This document shows, piece by piece, positions 16,801-24,655 of a stretch of 64,000 bases of DNA. The stretch lies in assembly GCF_013410455.1 (NCBI RefSeq), contig NZ_JACCFW010000001.1, positions 2,186,929 through 2,250,928 on the forward strand, read 5' to 3'. Origin of the DNA: Allobranchiibius huperziae. Lineage in GTDB: Bacteria > Actinomycetota > Actinomycetes > Actinomycetales > Dermatophilaceae. The translations under genes and the position numbers were made by a program. The notes under the pieces were generated by a model. That model searched no databases. It had not been told where the DNA came from and was given only the letters and a program-made list of their open reading frames with translations. The first letter of the stretch is position 1. Every line of letters starts with the position of its first letter.

Positions 16801-17438
16801 CGCACCTGCCGCTCGATCGACAGCCCGTGGTCCATCAGCTCGAGGAAGTAGTTGGTCGCACCGAAGATGTCCTGGTACGCCGATGCCGCCGCGATCGCCT
16901 CGTCGTACTGACCCAGCCGCAGCCGGGTCTGCACCTCACCGGAGGGGCAGCCGGTGGTGGCGATGATGCCCCTGCCGTGCTCGGCGAGCAGCTCCCGGTC
17001 CATCCGGGGCTTCATGTAGTAGCCCTCGAAACTGGCCAGCGAGCTCAGCTTGAACAGGTTGCGCAACCCGCGCGCGTCCTGCGCCCACATGGTCATGTGG
17101 GTGTAGCGACCGCCTCCGGAGACGTCCTTGCCGCCCTCGCCGTCGACGTTGGCGTCGCGGTCGCGCGAGCCGGCCCAGAACTCCTGGGTGCGCGAGTGCC
17201 GGGTGGAGGGTGCGACGTAGGCCTCGATGCCGATGATCGGCCGGACGGGGCTGCTCTGCGCGGCCAGCTGGAACTCGTAGGCGCCGAACATGTTGCCGTG
17301 GTCCGACATCGCGATGGCGGGCATCCCGAGCCGCTCCGCCTCGGCGAACATCGGCTTGATCTTGGCCGCCCCGTCCAGCGTGGAGTACTCGGTGTGCACG
17401 TGCAGGTGCACGAAGTTCGAGGCAGGCGAAGAAGACAT
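13872..17438 (-). CDS. dnaE: DNA polymerase III alpha subunit DnaE
   Basis: The product is 1188 aa from ATG 17438; the open frame extends upstream but lacks family sequence. It is the catalytic subunit of the replicative polymerase. The N-terminal PHP domain starts FVHLHVHTEYSTLDGA. The polymerase core shows VPVGPGRGSATGS and the catalytic aspartates PDVDLDFDD. The finger region has FALYRPG-like ALYRPGPM and YQEQLM, a helix-hairpin-helix follows, and an OB fold (LTIAGLITGMQLKRNKRGE) lies near the C-terminus. The length fits DnaE1. The stop overlaps the region before ptrB, so the two are probably co-transcribed. Confidence 0.96.
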   Translation of the reverse strand: MSSSPASNFVHLHVHTEYSTLDGAAKIKPMFAEAERLGMPAIAMSDHGNMFGAYEFQLAAQSSPVRPIIGIEAYVAPSTRHSRTQEFWAGSRDRDANVDGEGGKDVSGGGRYTHMTMWAQDARGLRNLFKLSSLASFEGYYMKPRMDRELLAEHGRGIIATTGCPSGEVQTRLRLGQYDEAIAAASAYQDIFGATNYFLELMDHGLSIERQVRDGLLKIARELHIPLLATNDSHYVTEDQADAHDNLLCVGVGKNKDDPHRFKFNGSGYYLKTAEQMRELFAELPEACDNTLAIAERIEDYSEVFAPVDRMPQFPDVPEGQTQAAYLREQITVGLKERYGDDPGPEVLERIETEMAVIEPMGFSSYFLVVADICRYARDNGVPVGPGRGSATGSMVAYLTRITELDPLEHQLLFERFLNPERINPPDVDLDFDDRQRDKMVRYVTTKYGAEYTAQVNTFSTIKAKAAVKDANRILGFPFALGEQISKAMPPDVMGKGVPLTGLFDPKHPRYAEATEFRALYEAQPEVRKVVDTGRGLEGMIRGTGVHAAAVILSSEPLLDLIPMHRRDKDGTIIAGFSFPHCEEMGLVKMDFLGLRNLGIIDQALGNIDTNRGVHLTTATIPLEDEATYQLLARGETLGVFQLDGGPMRSLLRLMAPTRFEDIAAVLALYRPGPMAANAHINYAERKNGRQAITPIHPELKDALEPILGTTYHLLVYQEQLMAIARELAGYTLGGADLLRRAMGKKKIEILEKEFGNFEAGMVASGYSAEATKALWDVMLPFSGYAFNKSHTAGYGLVSYWTAYLKANYPAEYAAALLTSVEGDKTKMATYLADTRKLGIKVLPPDVNESVADFTAVGTDIRFGLAAIRNVGGNVVEAIVKAREEKGRFASFEDFLRKVPAVVCNKRTIESLVKAGAFDDLQHPRQGLVHIHEAYVDAVAEEKRFEERGQDSLFGGFGDEAAIELAALPAIPEIEWDKPTLLAFERDMLGLYVSDHPLFGIEHILSQHADMSIARLHGEDAPKDGAQLTIAGLITGMQLKRNKRGELWAIATVEDLEGAIEVMFFAKTYMTVSTMLNPDVVCVIKGRFQMRDDGPQLMASELTLPELKGDVRGPVVLTMPLARANTGLAHKLRTVLVEHPGATEVHLKLHQPGRSVTVKLEDSLRVTASPALFGDLKALLGPSCLVGA

Positions 17439-17569
17439 CGCGATGAGTCTAGGTCGGTCTACCGACACCCCGGTCCCCGACGCGCACGGTGGGGCGCACG
17501 GGCCGCGTGGTACTCGGCGGAGGACTCGCGCGGGTGGCGGTCGGTGCCCGCAACCGCTGCCCGACACCG

Positions 17570-17607
17570 CGTCCTCGACGAGGCGAATCCGTCGTTGGTC
17601 GAGGACG
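17570..17607 (-). terminator. 10-bp inverted repeat between DUF1643 gene and dnaE
   Basis: CGTCCTCGAC (17570-17579) and GTCGAGGACG (17598-17607) are exact inverse copies around an 18-base loop, about 30 bases after the DUF1643 stop. It probably separates the lspA-rluD-DUF1643 transcript from dnaE. No T-tract is present. Confidence 0.45.
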
Positions 17608-17638
17608 TCGGTCGGCGATCCGACCCACGCCGAACCGG

Positions 17639-18160
17639 TCAGGGTGACGGGTGCGGCAGTTCCACGAGGGGTTGGTCGCCGCGGACATACAGAGGGTGGC
17701 GGGGGTGCCCGCCTTCGGTGACGCCGAGACAGGTCAGGGCGACGACACCCCTGGTCAGCTCGCGGACGGCCCCGACCCGGTCGGAGCGCGCGTGGGCTCC
17801 CCATGCGGCGATGACCGGTCCACCGTGGAGGCGAGCGAGCCTCAGCGCGCCGCTGATCGCCTCGTCGTTCTCGGGGCCGACGGGGTCGTCCGCGGTCCAC
17901 AGGTCCGCGGGCTTCGTCGCGCGCCAGGCGTACAGGTTGACGACGACGAGCCCGGTGCAGCCTTCGCGCCTGGCGAAGCCGATGCATCGGCGGATGGTGG
18001 GGTCATCGACGTCAGCGTCGGCGGTCGACGGGTTGAGCATGATGAAGGTGGCTGTCGGGCCGCCCTTCGATCCCCAGCGACGGGACAGCCGATACCGGTG
18101 CCGGCCGCAGCCGCAGATGCTCGCGTCGGATGACGAGGCGAACAGGTCGTCGCCGCTCAT
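17639..18160 (-). CDS. DUF1643 domain protein
   Basis: The product is 173 aa from the ATG at 18160. The conserved blocks are TATFIMLNPSTADADVDDPTIRRCIGFAR, GLVVVNLYAWRATKP and AWGAHA, which define DUF1643. The pattern of small hydrophobic strands and polar loops suggests a nucleotide- or nucleic-acid-related Rossmann-like fold, but no function is established. It lies 58 bases after rluD on the same strand and is probably the last gene of that unit. Confidence 0.88.
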   Translation of the reverse strand: MSGDDLFASSSDASICGCGRHRYRLSRRWGSKGGPTATFIMLNPSTADADVDDPTIRRCIGFARREGCTGLVVVNLYAWRATKPADLWTADDPVGPENDEAISGALRLARLHGGPVIAAWGAHARSDRVGAVRELTRGVVALTCLGVTEGGHPRHPLYVRGDQPLVELPHPSP

Positions 18161-18218
18161 GCTGAGCCGTCCTGAGTGCGTGGTTCACGGTCTGCGTGGG
18201 CTGACCGGACGGGCGGGG

Positions 18219-19148
18219 TCAGTCTCCCGCGCGGACCAGGTCGAGCGCGTGCTGCAGATCGGCCGGGTACGGGCTCTCGAACGTCACGTACTCCCCCGAC
18301 CCCGGATGGATGAACCCCAGCGCCCGCGCGTGCAGCCACTGACGGGCCAGGCCCAGCCGTTTGGCGATGGTCGGGTCGGCGCCGTACATCGGGTCGCCCA
18401 CGCACGGGTGGTGCAGCGCCGCGAAGTGCACCCGGATCTGGTGGGTGCGGCCGGTCTCCAGGTGGATCGTGAGCAGTGACATCGACCGGAACGCCTCGAG
18501 CAGTTCGTAGTGCGTCACGCTGGGTCGCCCCGCCCCGAGCACCGCGAACTTGTAGTCGTGCCCGGGGTGCCGCCCGATCGGGGCGTCGATGGTGCCCTCG
18601 AGCGGGTCGGGCAGACCCTGCACCAGCGCGTGGTAGGTCTTGTCGACGGTGCGGTCGCGGAACGCCTGCTTCAGCACGCTGTAAGCGCGCTCGCTCTTCG
18701 CGACGACCATCAGCCCGCTGGTGCCGACGTCGAGGCGCTGCACGATCCCCTGCCGCTCCGCGGCGCCGTAGGTCGAGATCCGGTATCCCGCGGCAGCGAG
18801 ACCGCTCACCACGTCGGGACCGTCCCAGCCCACGCTCGGGTGCGCCGCGACACCGGCCGGTTTGTCGACCACGATCAGTTCGCTGTCGTCGTGCACGATC
18901 GTCATTCCGGGCACGTCGCGGGGTACGACGGCCGGTCCTTTCCGCAAGGCCGGCAGGGTCACCTCGAGCCACTGGCCGGCGCTGACCCGCTCGGACTTGC
19001 CGACGACCTTGTGATCCAAGGTGACCGACCCGTCCGCCGCGAGGGCCGCCGCGCGGCTGCGGGACAGACCGAGCAGACGGGCGATGGCCGCGTCGACACG
19101 TTCGCCCTCCAGCCCCTCGGGGACCGGCTGCGCCTTCAGTTCAGTCAT
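18219..19148 (-). CDS. rluD: RluA/RluD family pseudouridine synthase
   Basis: The product is 309 aa. The N-terminal S4 RNA-binding domain ([27 protein letters not shown]) is followed by the catalytic domain. The nucleophilic aspartate is in [18 protein letters not shown], and the later motifs [28 protein letters not shown] and GDPMYG are standard. It isomerises uridines in large-subunit rRNA; the exact position cannot be deduced. Its start overlaps the lspA stop by eight bases, the common lspA-rluD pairing. Confidence 0.93.
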   Translation of the reverse strand: MTELKAQPVPEGLEGERVDAAIARLLGLSRSRAAALAADGSVTLDHKVVGKSERVSAGQWLEVTLPALRKGPAVVPRDVPGMTIVHDDSELIVVDKPAGVAAHPSVGWDGPDVVSGLAAAGYRISTYGAAERQGIVQRLDVGTSGLMVVAKSERAYSVLKQAFRDRTVDKTYHALVQGLPDPLEGTIDAPIGRHPGHDYKFAVLGAGRPSVTHYELLEAFRSMSLLTIHLETGRTHQIRVHFAALHHPCVGDPMYGADPTIAKRLGLARQWLHARALGFIHPGSGEYVTFESPYPADLQHALDLVRAGD

Positions 19149-19761
19149 CGTCGTCGCTCCGGCGCTCAGACGAAGCGGCGGTGTCCGTGCGCTCGCCGGC
19201 GTCGGTCGTGTCGCCCGACGCGCCGGCCCGCCGACCGTCGATCCCGATCCCGCGGATCGCGAGCAGAGCGATGAGGGCCGCAGCGCACACCACGCACATG
19301 TCGGCCACGTTGAAGATCGGCCAGTGCGGCAGCTCGAGGAAGTCGACGACGTGACCCTGCCCGCCGCGCGGCGGGCGCACGAACCGGTCGGTCAGGTTGC
19401 CGAACGCACCGGCGAGCAGCAGTCCGAGCGCGACCGCCCAGGCCCGACTGCCGATCCGGCGTGCGGCGAAGATGGTCGCCGCGATGACCGCCATCGCGAT
19501 CAGCGTCAACACCCAGGTGGCGTTGGTCGCCATCGAGAACGCGGCGCCGGCGTTGTGGGTCAGGTGCAGTTTGAGGACCGGCCCGACCAGATCACGCGGT
19601 CGCGCAGGGTCGAGGGCGGCGTTCGCCCACGCCTTGGTCCCCTGGTCCAGGAGGTACCCGAGGACGGCGACCGACCCCAGCACCGTGAGGAGTCGGGTGC
19701 GGGTCGGGGTGCGCCTCGGGCCGGCGGACGTGGTCAGCGGCGTTCCTGCTTCTGTTTGCAT
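19141..19761 (-). CDS. lspA: Lipoprotein signal peptidase
   Basis: The product is about 206 aa; ATG 19761 and ATG 19770 both lie inside the end of the upstream zinc-finger gene and neither has a clear ribosome binding site. Four membrane helices are visible. The two catalytic aspartates sit in [14 protein letters not shown] and [12 protein letters not shown], with the conserved HNAGAAFS loop between. It removes signal peptides from diacylglyceryl-modified prolipoproteins at the outer face of the cytoplasmic membrane. An acidic tail of about 40 residues (ending SDDDD) extends beyond the usual end. Confidence 0.93.
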   Translation of the reverse strand: MQTEAGTPLTTSAGPRRTPTRTRLLTVLGSVAVLGYLLDQGTKAWANAALDPARPRDLVGPVLKLHLTHNAGAAFSMATNATWVLTLIAMAVIAATIFAARRIGSRAWAVALGLLLAGAFGNLTDRFVRPPRGGQGHVVDFLELPHWPIFNVADMCVVCAAALIALLAIRGIGIDGRRAGASGDTTDAGERTDTAASSERRSDDDD

Positions 19762-20732
19762 TGCATGCACAGGGTCGCACGAGGGAAGGCCTGCAGACGA
19801 AGTTTGCCGATCGGCTTGCCGCAGCTCTCGCAGATCCCGTAGGTCCCGTCGGCGATCCGGTCGAGCGCGTGCTGGGACTGTTCGAGCATCTCCCGCGAGT
19901 TCTGCGCAAGAGAGAACTCGTGCTCGCGCTCGAAGGACTTGCTGCCGGCGTCGGCCTGGTCGTCGCCGGCACCGTCACCGCTGTCGCCGATCAGGTCGGC
20001 GATCTCGTGCTCGATACCGGCCAGCTCGGAGCCGAGCCGGGCCACGTCGGTCTCCAGCTCGGCCTTCACACCGGCGAGTTCCTCGGCGGTCCAGGGCGAT
20101 TCGTCCTCGCGCACCTTCAACTGCTTGCGTGGCGAGGTCACCGCGGACTTGGGCGCGGGCGTGGAGGCCTGCACGGAGGTGTGTTCCGCCGCATCCTTCA
20201 TCGTCGAGGAGGTGGGTGTGCTCTTCACGGCAGCCTTCTTCGTAGTGCTCGTCTTCGGGGATGACTTCTTGGCGGTCTTCTTCGTGGTCTTCGCAGCGCC
20301 GGCCGTCGCGCGAGCGGCGGGCGTCGCGGCGTCCCGCGACGCGACCTTGCCGGCGGCCGGCCGGGCTGTCCTGCGTGCCGTGCCCGCTGTCTTGGCGGCG
20401 GACCCGGTGAGGGCCGCCTTCTTCGCGGGCGTCTTCTTGGCGGGGGGCCGGGCAACGATCGCCTTCTCCGATGCCTTCTTCGCCGATGCCTTGTCGCTCG
20501 CCTTCTTCACAGGCGCCTTCTTCGCGGTCTTCGCCGCGCCCGACTTCGTCGCGACCGACTTCCTGGTCACCGGCCGCTTCGCGGTCGCCGGGCGCGCGGA
20601 TGACGGCTCGGAGGTCTCCCCCGCACCGGTCACCACCCGCGCCGCTTTGCGCAACACCGACGTGACTCTGGACGCCCGGGCGGCCGCCGCTGCGATCACC
20701 CGCGCCGAATCTGCGGGATGTGTGCTTCCCAT
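19734..20732 (-). CDS. DksA/TraR-type C4 zinc-finger protein with a histone-H1-like N-terminus
   Basis: The product is 332 aa. Residues 1 to about 200 are Ala/Lys/Thr/Pro-rich, with repeated KKA, AKK and PAKK steps resembling linker-histone tails. A helical segment follows (ELAGVKAELETDVARLGSELAGIEHEIADLIGD, then an acidic stretch). The C4 finger uses CESC (301-304) and CMQC (322-325). DksA relatives bind the RNA polymerase secondary channel; the basic tail suggests extra DNA or RNA contact, which is inference. It lies upstream of, and overlaps, lspA. Confidence 0.88.
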   Translation of the reverse strand: MGSTHPADSARVIAAAAARASRVTSVLRKAARVVTGAGETSEPSSARPATAKRPVTRKSVATKSGAAKTAKKAPVKKASDKASAKKASEKAIVARPPAKKTPAKKAALTGSAAKTAGTARRTARPAAGKVASRDAATPAARATAGAAKTTKKTAKKSSPKTSTTKKAAVKSTPTSSTMKDAAEHTSVQASTPAPKSAVTSPRKQLKVREDESPWTAEELAGVKAELETDVARLGSELAGIEHEIADLIGDSGDGAGDDQADAGSKSFEREHEFSLAQNSREMLEQSQHALDRIADGTYGICESCGKPIGKLRLQAFPRATLCMQCKQKQERR

Positions 20733-20884
20733 TGCGCCCCTCCGGCCGCTCGAGGCCGGGAACGGCCTGGCACGTTTGTGTCTGCCGCAGGATAGGGGAT
20801 CACGCGGGACTTGCTGACCGCGGCGCGACGGACGATCGAATGACGGATCGCAATCATGCCCGCACCTGGCCCTGCAGGCACATG

Positions 20885-20915
20885 CGACGGCCCCGCACCG
20901 GGTGCGGGGCCGTCG
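20885..20915. terminator. Strong 14-bp hairpin after divIVA
   Basis: CGACGGCCCCGCAC (20885-20898) and GTGCGGGGCCGTCG (20902-20915) pair perfectly around a three-base loop, 17 bases after the divIVA stop. It probably ends the dcw transcript. No T-run follows on either strand. Confidence 0.65.
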
Positions 20916-20931
20916 TCATGTGCTGCGGGTG

Positions 20932-22026
20932 TCAGTGCTGCCCGCCTGGGGCGGACTCCTTCTCCTGCACACCCTCGCCGTCGAGATCCTTGAGCTGACC
21001 CTGGATGAATCCCTTGAGCTTCGAACGGTATTCGTGCTCGAACGACTTCAGCTGCTCGATCGCCGTGCTGATCGACTCACGCTCGGTGGTGAGCTGGCCG
21101 ATGATGCGCTGCTTGCGCTCCTCGGCCTCCTTCACCAGTCCGGTCGAGCGTTCGTTGGCCTGTCGCATCAACTCATCGTGCCGCTTCTGGCCGGTGCCCA
21201 CGAGCTCGTCGTGCTTGGACTGGCCCTGCTGCACGAGCTTCTCGCGCGTCGTGGTGCCCTCGCCGACCATCGAGTCGTGCCGCTCCTGGGCCTCCTTGAT
21301 GAGGCGGTCGCGGGTGGTCTCACCCTCGCGCACGTGCTCATCGTGCAGGCGCTGCGCGAGCGCGATGACGCCGGCTGCGCTGTCGTTGCCCGCGGTGGCC
21401 GCCGTACCGGGCGCCTGGACGCCGGCCACGGAGGAGCCGCCCTGAGCCGTACCGGCGTCGCGCACCCGTGCCTCGGACTGCGCCTCGGCCTCCTCGGCTC
21501 GCTTGGCGGCCGCGGCGGTCCGTTGCGTGGAGTCGGCCTCGGCCTGCTCGATCTGCTTCTGCAGTGCGGCCAGCCGCTCCTTGGCCTCGGCGACCTCGCG
21601 CTGCACCTTCTCGCGCTCACCCTTGGCGGTCGCCAGGTCACGCTCGGCGCTCGCGAGCTCTTCACGGGCCTTGGCCAGTGCTGCGGCATCGGGGGTCCCG
21701 GTCGCGCCGGCCTTCGCCGGCACGGGGATGGCCGCGGTGGCGTCGGCGTCGGCCTTGTCGGCATCGCCCTTCACGGGGGTGAGCGCCGGGACGCCGGACG
21801 CGGTGTCGGCGGCCGTGGAACCGCCCTCCTTGCCCGCCACTCCCTTGGAGCGGCGCAGGTCCTCCAGCTTGCCGGTGAGGTCCTCGTTCTCGGCGTTCAG
21901 CCGACGCAGCTCCACGACGATCTCATCGAGAAAGTCGTCCACCTGGATCTCGTCGTAGCCGCTTCGGCCAAACCCCTTGGGTTTGGTGAACTCTTTCTTG
22001 ACTACGTCCTCAGGCGTCAACGCCAT
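20932..22026 (-). CDS. divIVA: DivIVA / Wag31 polar growth protein
   Basis: The product is 364 aa from ATG 22026, preceded by GAGGTG with five-base spacing. The N-terminal DivIVA lipid-binding domain (LTPEDVVKKEFTKPKGFGRSGYDEIQVDDFLDEIV) is followed by a short coiled coil. A low-complexity Ala/Asp/Pro linker (about residues 70-120) leads to long heptad-rich coiled coils with repeated H/RHDE and ERHD elements. DivIVA marks negatively curved membrane at poles and septa and guides cell-wall synthesis in actinobacteria. It is somewhat longer than the usual 260-320 residues because of the linker. It lies last in the dcw cluster, as normal. Confidence 0.95.
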   Translation of the reverse strand: MALTPEDVVKKEFTKPKGFGRSGYDEIQVDDFLDEIVVELRRLNAENEDLTGKLEDLRRSKGVAGKEGGSTAADTASGVPALTPVKGDADKADADATAAIPVPAKAGATGTPDAAALAKAREELASAERDLATAKGEREKVQREVAEAKERLAALQKQIEQAEADSTQRTAAAAKRAEEAEAQSEARVRDAGTAQGGSSVAGVQAPGTAATAGNDSAAGVIALAQRLHDEHVREGETTRDRLIKEAQERHDSMVGEGTTTREKLVQQGQSKHDELVGTGQKRHDELMRQANERSTGLVKEAEERKQRIIGQLTTERESISTAIEQLKSFEHEYRSKLKGFIQGQLKDLDGEGVQEKESAPGGQH

Positions 22027-22119
22027 GTGTTCACCTCGGTGCACCTAGATGCCGCGGCGCTCGCGCGCGCTCCTGCGCGCACGGCAGACCGCCGACAGAA
22101 ATCGGATGTGTTGTCGTGC

Positions 22120-22425
22120 TCAGGCCAGAGAGCCTATGAGATTGAGCAGCAAAGAGACAGCCAGCAGTAGGACGAGGAAAGCCAGGTCGAGCTGGATCGA
22201 ACCGATCCGCACCGGTTTGAGCACCTTCCGGACCGCCTTCAGGGCCGGGTCGGTGGCGGTGTACGTCGTCTCGGCAAGTACCAGCACGGGTCCGCGCGGC
22301 TGCCACTGACGCGCGAAGACCTGGATCCACTCCAACACCAGCCGTGCCAACAACAGCACCAGGAAGATGTAGAGCACGATCGAGATGACGCCCAGCAACG
22401 TGGCCATGACCCCATTGTCACTCAT
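22120..22425 (-). CDS. YggT family membrane protein
   Basis: The product is 101 aa from ATG 22425; ATG 22407 (MATLLGVIS) is an equally good start and neither has a strong ribosome binding site. Two hydrophobic segments (GVISIVLYIFLVLLLARLVLEW and LDLAFLVLLLAVSLLLNLI) flank the family motif DPALKAVRKVLKPVRIGSIQLD. YggT proteins always sit between sepF and divIVA in actinobacteria; roles in osmotic tolerance or division-site membrane organisation have been proposed for relatives. Confidence 0.9.
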   Translation of the reverse strand: MSDNGVMATLLGVISIVLYIFLVLLLARLVLEWIQVFARQWQPRGPVLVLAETTYTATDPALKAVRKVLKPVRIGSIQLDLAFLVLLLAVSLLLNLIGSLA

Positions 22426-22531
22426 CCCGGCGCCGGGCACGACGACGGCCGGCGAGCTGCCCGCTCGATGCCGAGAAGAATCGGCATCCCGGACGCTTCG
22501 CTACGCCGATACGCGCCGCCCGGCACGACGA

Positions 22532-22565
22532 CGGCCGGTGGCGCGGGGTGCGCGCCGACCGGCCG
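22532..22565 (-). terminator. Long hairpin between sepF and yggT
   Basis: CGGCCGGT plus GGCGCG (22532-22545) pairs with CGCGCC plus ACCGGCCG (22551-22565) with one bulged base and a five-base loop, 20 bases after the sepF stop. It could end or attenuate transcription before yggT. A 17-base direct repeat, GGCACGACGACGGCCGG, occurs both here (22522-22538) and at 22436-22452. Confidence 0.5.
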
Positions 22566-22584
22566 GTGGTCGTGAGGTGCTGCC

Positions 22585-23088
22585 TCAGCTCTGGTTGAAA
22601 AGCCCCCGGGGCGTGCGCGCGGCGTCGGCACCGGTCGTGGCGACCTCGACACCGGAGGGCGACAGCAGGAAGACCTTGGCGGTGACCCGCTCGATGGTGC
22701 CGTGCAGACCGAAGACGAGGCCGGCGGCGAAGTCCACCAGGCGCTTGGCGTCGTTGTCGTCCATGTCCGACAGGTTCATGATGACCGGCACGCGACCGCG
22801 GAAGTTCTCCCCGATCTCCTTGGCCTCGTTGTAGGTGCGCGGGTGGATGGTGGTGATCCGGCTGATCGGGCCACCGGCCGCCGGCGCACCGGCCGGTGCG
22901 TTCTTGTGCAACTGCGTCACGGGTGCCGCCTCACGTTCCTGCTCGATGTGGGCGGTCTCGTCGTAGCCGCTGTCGGCGTACTCGTGCGACTCGTCCGTGG
23001 TGTAGGTGTCGTCGTACTCGTCGTCGTAACGACGGTCGGCCTCGGAGAGACCGAGGTACTCCGTCATCGCGCGCAGCTTTCCAGCCAT
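22585..23088 (-). CDS. sepF: Cell division protein SepF
   Basis: The product is 167 aa. The amphipathic N-terminal helix ([16 protein letters not shown]) for membrane attachment is followed by an acidic Asp/Tyr/Glu linker. The globular SepF domain contains [50 protein letters not shown] and [16 protein letters not shown]. SepF is the membrane anchor for FtsZ in actinobacteria, which lack FtsA, and binds the FtsZ C-terminal peptide that is intact in this window's FtsZ. It is followed by a hairpin and then yggT. Confidence 0.96.
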   Translation of the reverse strand: MAGKLRAMTEYLGLSEADRRYDDEYDDTYTTDESHEYADSGYDETAHIEQEREAAPVTQLHKNAPAGAPAAGGPISRITTIHPRTYNEAKEIGENFRGRVPVIMNLSDMDDNDAKRLVDFAAGLVFGLHGTIERVTAKVFLLSPSGVEVATTGADAARTPRGLFNQS

Positions 23089-23154
23089 TCGTGGTACTCC
23101 TCGTATCGTCAGGCCGGATTCGGCCGGGCAGGTGGCCTGGTGGTGTGAAAAACG

Positions 23155-23868
23155 CTACCGCCGGGGAGGTCGCGAACCGAGGATTGCGCTGCCGACACGC
23201 AGGTGTGTCGCACCCGCGGCGACGGCCGACTCGAGATCGCCGGACATCCCGGCGGAGATCCACGTCGCGTCGGGATGATGCGCGCGTACGTCGGCGGCCA
23301 CCTCGCGCAGCCGGGCGAACGCCGCCCCCGCATCGCCGTCCAGAGGCGCCACCGCCATCACCCCGCGCAGGCGCAGCGCATGCGACGCGGCGATCCGGTC
23401 CGCGAGCCCGGCCACCTGGTCCGGCGACGCTCCCCCGCGTCCGGCGTCGTCACCGGACAGGTCGACCTGCACCAGCACCTGCGGCGCCCGCTCGTGGGCG
23501 ACGGCCCCCCGGTCGAGCGCGGCCACGATCTTCGCGCGGTCGACCGAGTGCACCACGTCGGCGTACGCGCTCACGTGCGGGGCCTTGTTGGACTGCAGCT
23601 GACCGATGAAGTGCACTCGCAGGTCGGCCCGGACGTCCGGCGCGAGGTCGGCCACCTTGGCCGCCGCCTCCTGGTCGCGGCTCTCGCCGATGTCGCGGAC
23701 CCCGAGGGCGTGCAGGCGGAGCACGTCCTGCGCGGGGAAGAACTTCGTCACCACGATGAGCGACACCTCGCCGCGGTCGCGCCCGGCGGACGCGCACGCC
23801 GCCGCGATGCGCTCCTGCACCGCGGCCAGGTTGATGGCGAGCTCGTCGGCGCGGGGGTCAGGCGCCAC
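23155..23868 (-). CDS. YggS/PROSC family PLP-binding protein
   Basis: The product is 237 aa from GTG 23868, overlapping the pgeF stop by 11 bases; starts further upstream would run deep into pgeF. The PLP lysine is in LIVVTKFFPAQDV, and HFIGQLQSNK, VDLSGD and SAGMSGDLESAVAAGATHLRVGSAILG are hallmark motifs. These single-domain PLP proteins buffer pyridoxal phosphate and influence amino-acid pools; they have no confirmed catalytic reaction. The order ftsZ-pgeF-yggS-sepF is standard in actinobacteria. Confidence 0.93.
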   Translation of the reverse strand: MAPDPRADELAINLAAVQERIAAACASAGRDRGEVSLIVVTKFFPAQDVLRLHALGVRDIGESRDQEAAAKVADLAPDVRADLRVHFIGQLQSNKAPHVSAYADVVHSVDRAKIVAALDRGAVAHERAPQVLVQVDLSGDDAGRGGASPDQVAGLADRIAASHALRLRGVMAVAPLDGDAGAAFARLREVAADVRAHHPDATWISAGMSGDLESAVAAGATHLRVGSAILGSRPPRR

Positions 23869-24610
23869 GGTCGGCCCGTTCCCGGAGCACGACGACGCCG
23901 GCGAAGCGCCCTTCACCGTGGTCGCGGCGATGGGAGAAGAGGCGATCGGACTCCCGGGTGCAGCCGGGCACCCACGTCACCGGGACGTGACGGGAGCGCA
24001 GCTGCGCGACCACACCGGACGCGACGTCGATGGCAGGAGTGCCGGTCCAGCTGACGGCACGACTCTCGGGGCTGCGGCGAGCCGCGTCCTCGCGCATCTG
24101 CTCGGGCACCTCGTAGCACCGGCCGCACACCGAGGGGCCGACGAAGGCCTGCGGCGCATCGGCGCCGAGCCCGGCCATCTCGTCGAGGGCGGCGTCCACG
24201 ACGCCGTTGGTCATTCCGGGACGCCCGGCGTGGACGGCTCCGACCACCCCGGCGTGCACGTCGACCAGCAGCACGGGCGTGCAGTCCGCGACCAGCACCG
24301 CGAGCCCGAGACCCGGGACGTCGGTGACCTGACCGTCGCACTGCTGCGGCTCGCCGCTGCCCGCGGCCGTGGTCCGGATCGTGCGGTTGCCGTGCACCTG
24401 GTGCATGAAGGCGAGCCGGTGCGGAGCCAGGCCCATCGCCCGCGCCACGGTGGCGCGATTGGTGCGTACGGCGTCCGGGTCGTCGCCAACGAGAGCGCCC
24501 AGGTTGAGCGAACCGAGCCGCCCGCTGCTCACCCCGCCGGTGCGGTCGGTGAACGCCACGTCGGCGGACCGGCCGTCACGGCCGGTGACCGTCTCGCGCC
24601 ACCAGAACAC
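23858..24610 (-). CDS. pgeF: PgeF/YfiH family (purine nucleoside phosphorylase, laccase-like fold)
   Basis: The product is 250 aa. Conserved blocks are FTDRTGGVSSGRLGSLNLG, HQVHGN, LAVLVADCTPVLLVD, GAVHAGRPGM and VGPSVCGRCYEV; the His and Cys residues in HQVHG, ADC and CGRCYEV form the zinc/active site. Relatives show adenosine/purine nucleoside phosphorylase activity, and E. coli PgeF edits mis-made peptidoglycan precursors carrying L-Ser. The place right after ftsZ suits a cell-wall precursor editing role. GGRPG replaces the more common GWRG step (HAGRPGM here), a small deviation worth noting. Confidence 0.9.
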   Translation of the reverse strand: MFWWRETVTGRDGRSADVAFTDRTGGVSSGRLGSLNLGALVGDDPDAVRTNRATVARAMGLAPHRLAFMHQVHGNRTIRTTAAGSGEPQQCDGQVTDVPGLGLAVLVADCTPVLLVDVHAGVVGAVHAGRPGMTNGVVDAALDEMAGLGADAPQAFVGPSVCGRCYEVPEQMREDAARRSPESRAVSWTGTPAIDVASGVVAQLRSRHVPVTWVPGCTRESDRLFSHRRDHGEGRFAGVVVLRERADRGA

Positions 24611-24655
24611 GGGCTCAGACCCGCGCCGTGGACCGACGCCGACCGCGCCCGGCGA

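Noticed and set aside
13986-18479. 1497-codon open frame on the plus strand
   Set aside because: It is antisense to dnaE and neighbours, Arg/Val/Gly/Leu-rich and without any family motif, a usual artefact of GC-rich codon bias.
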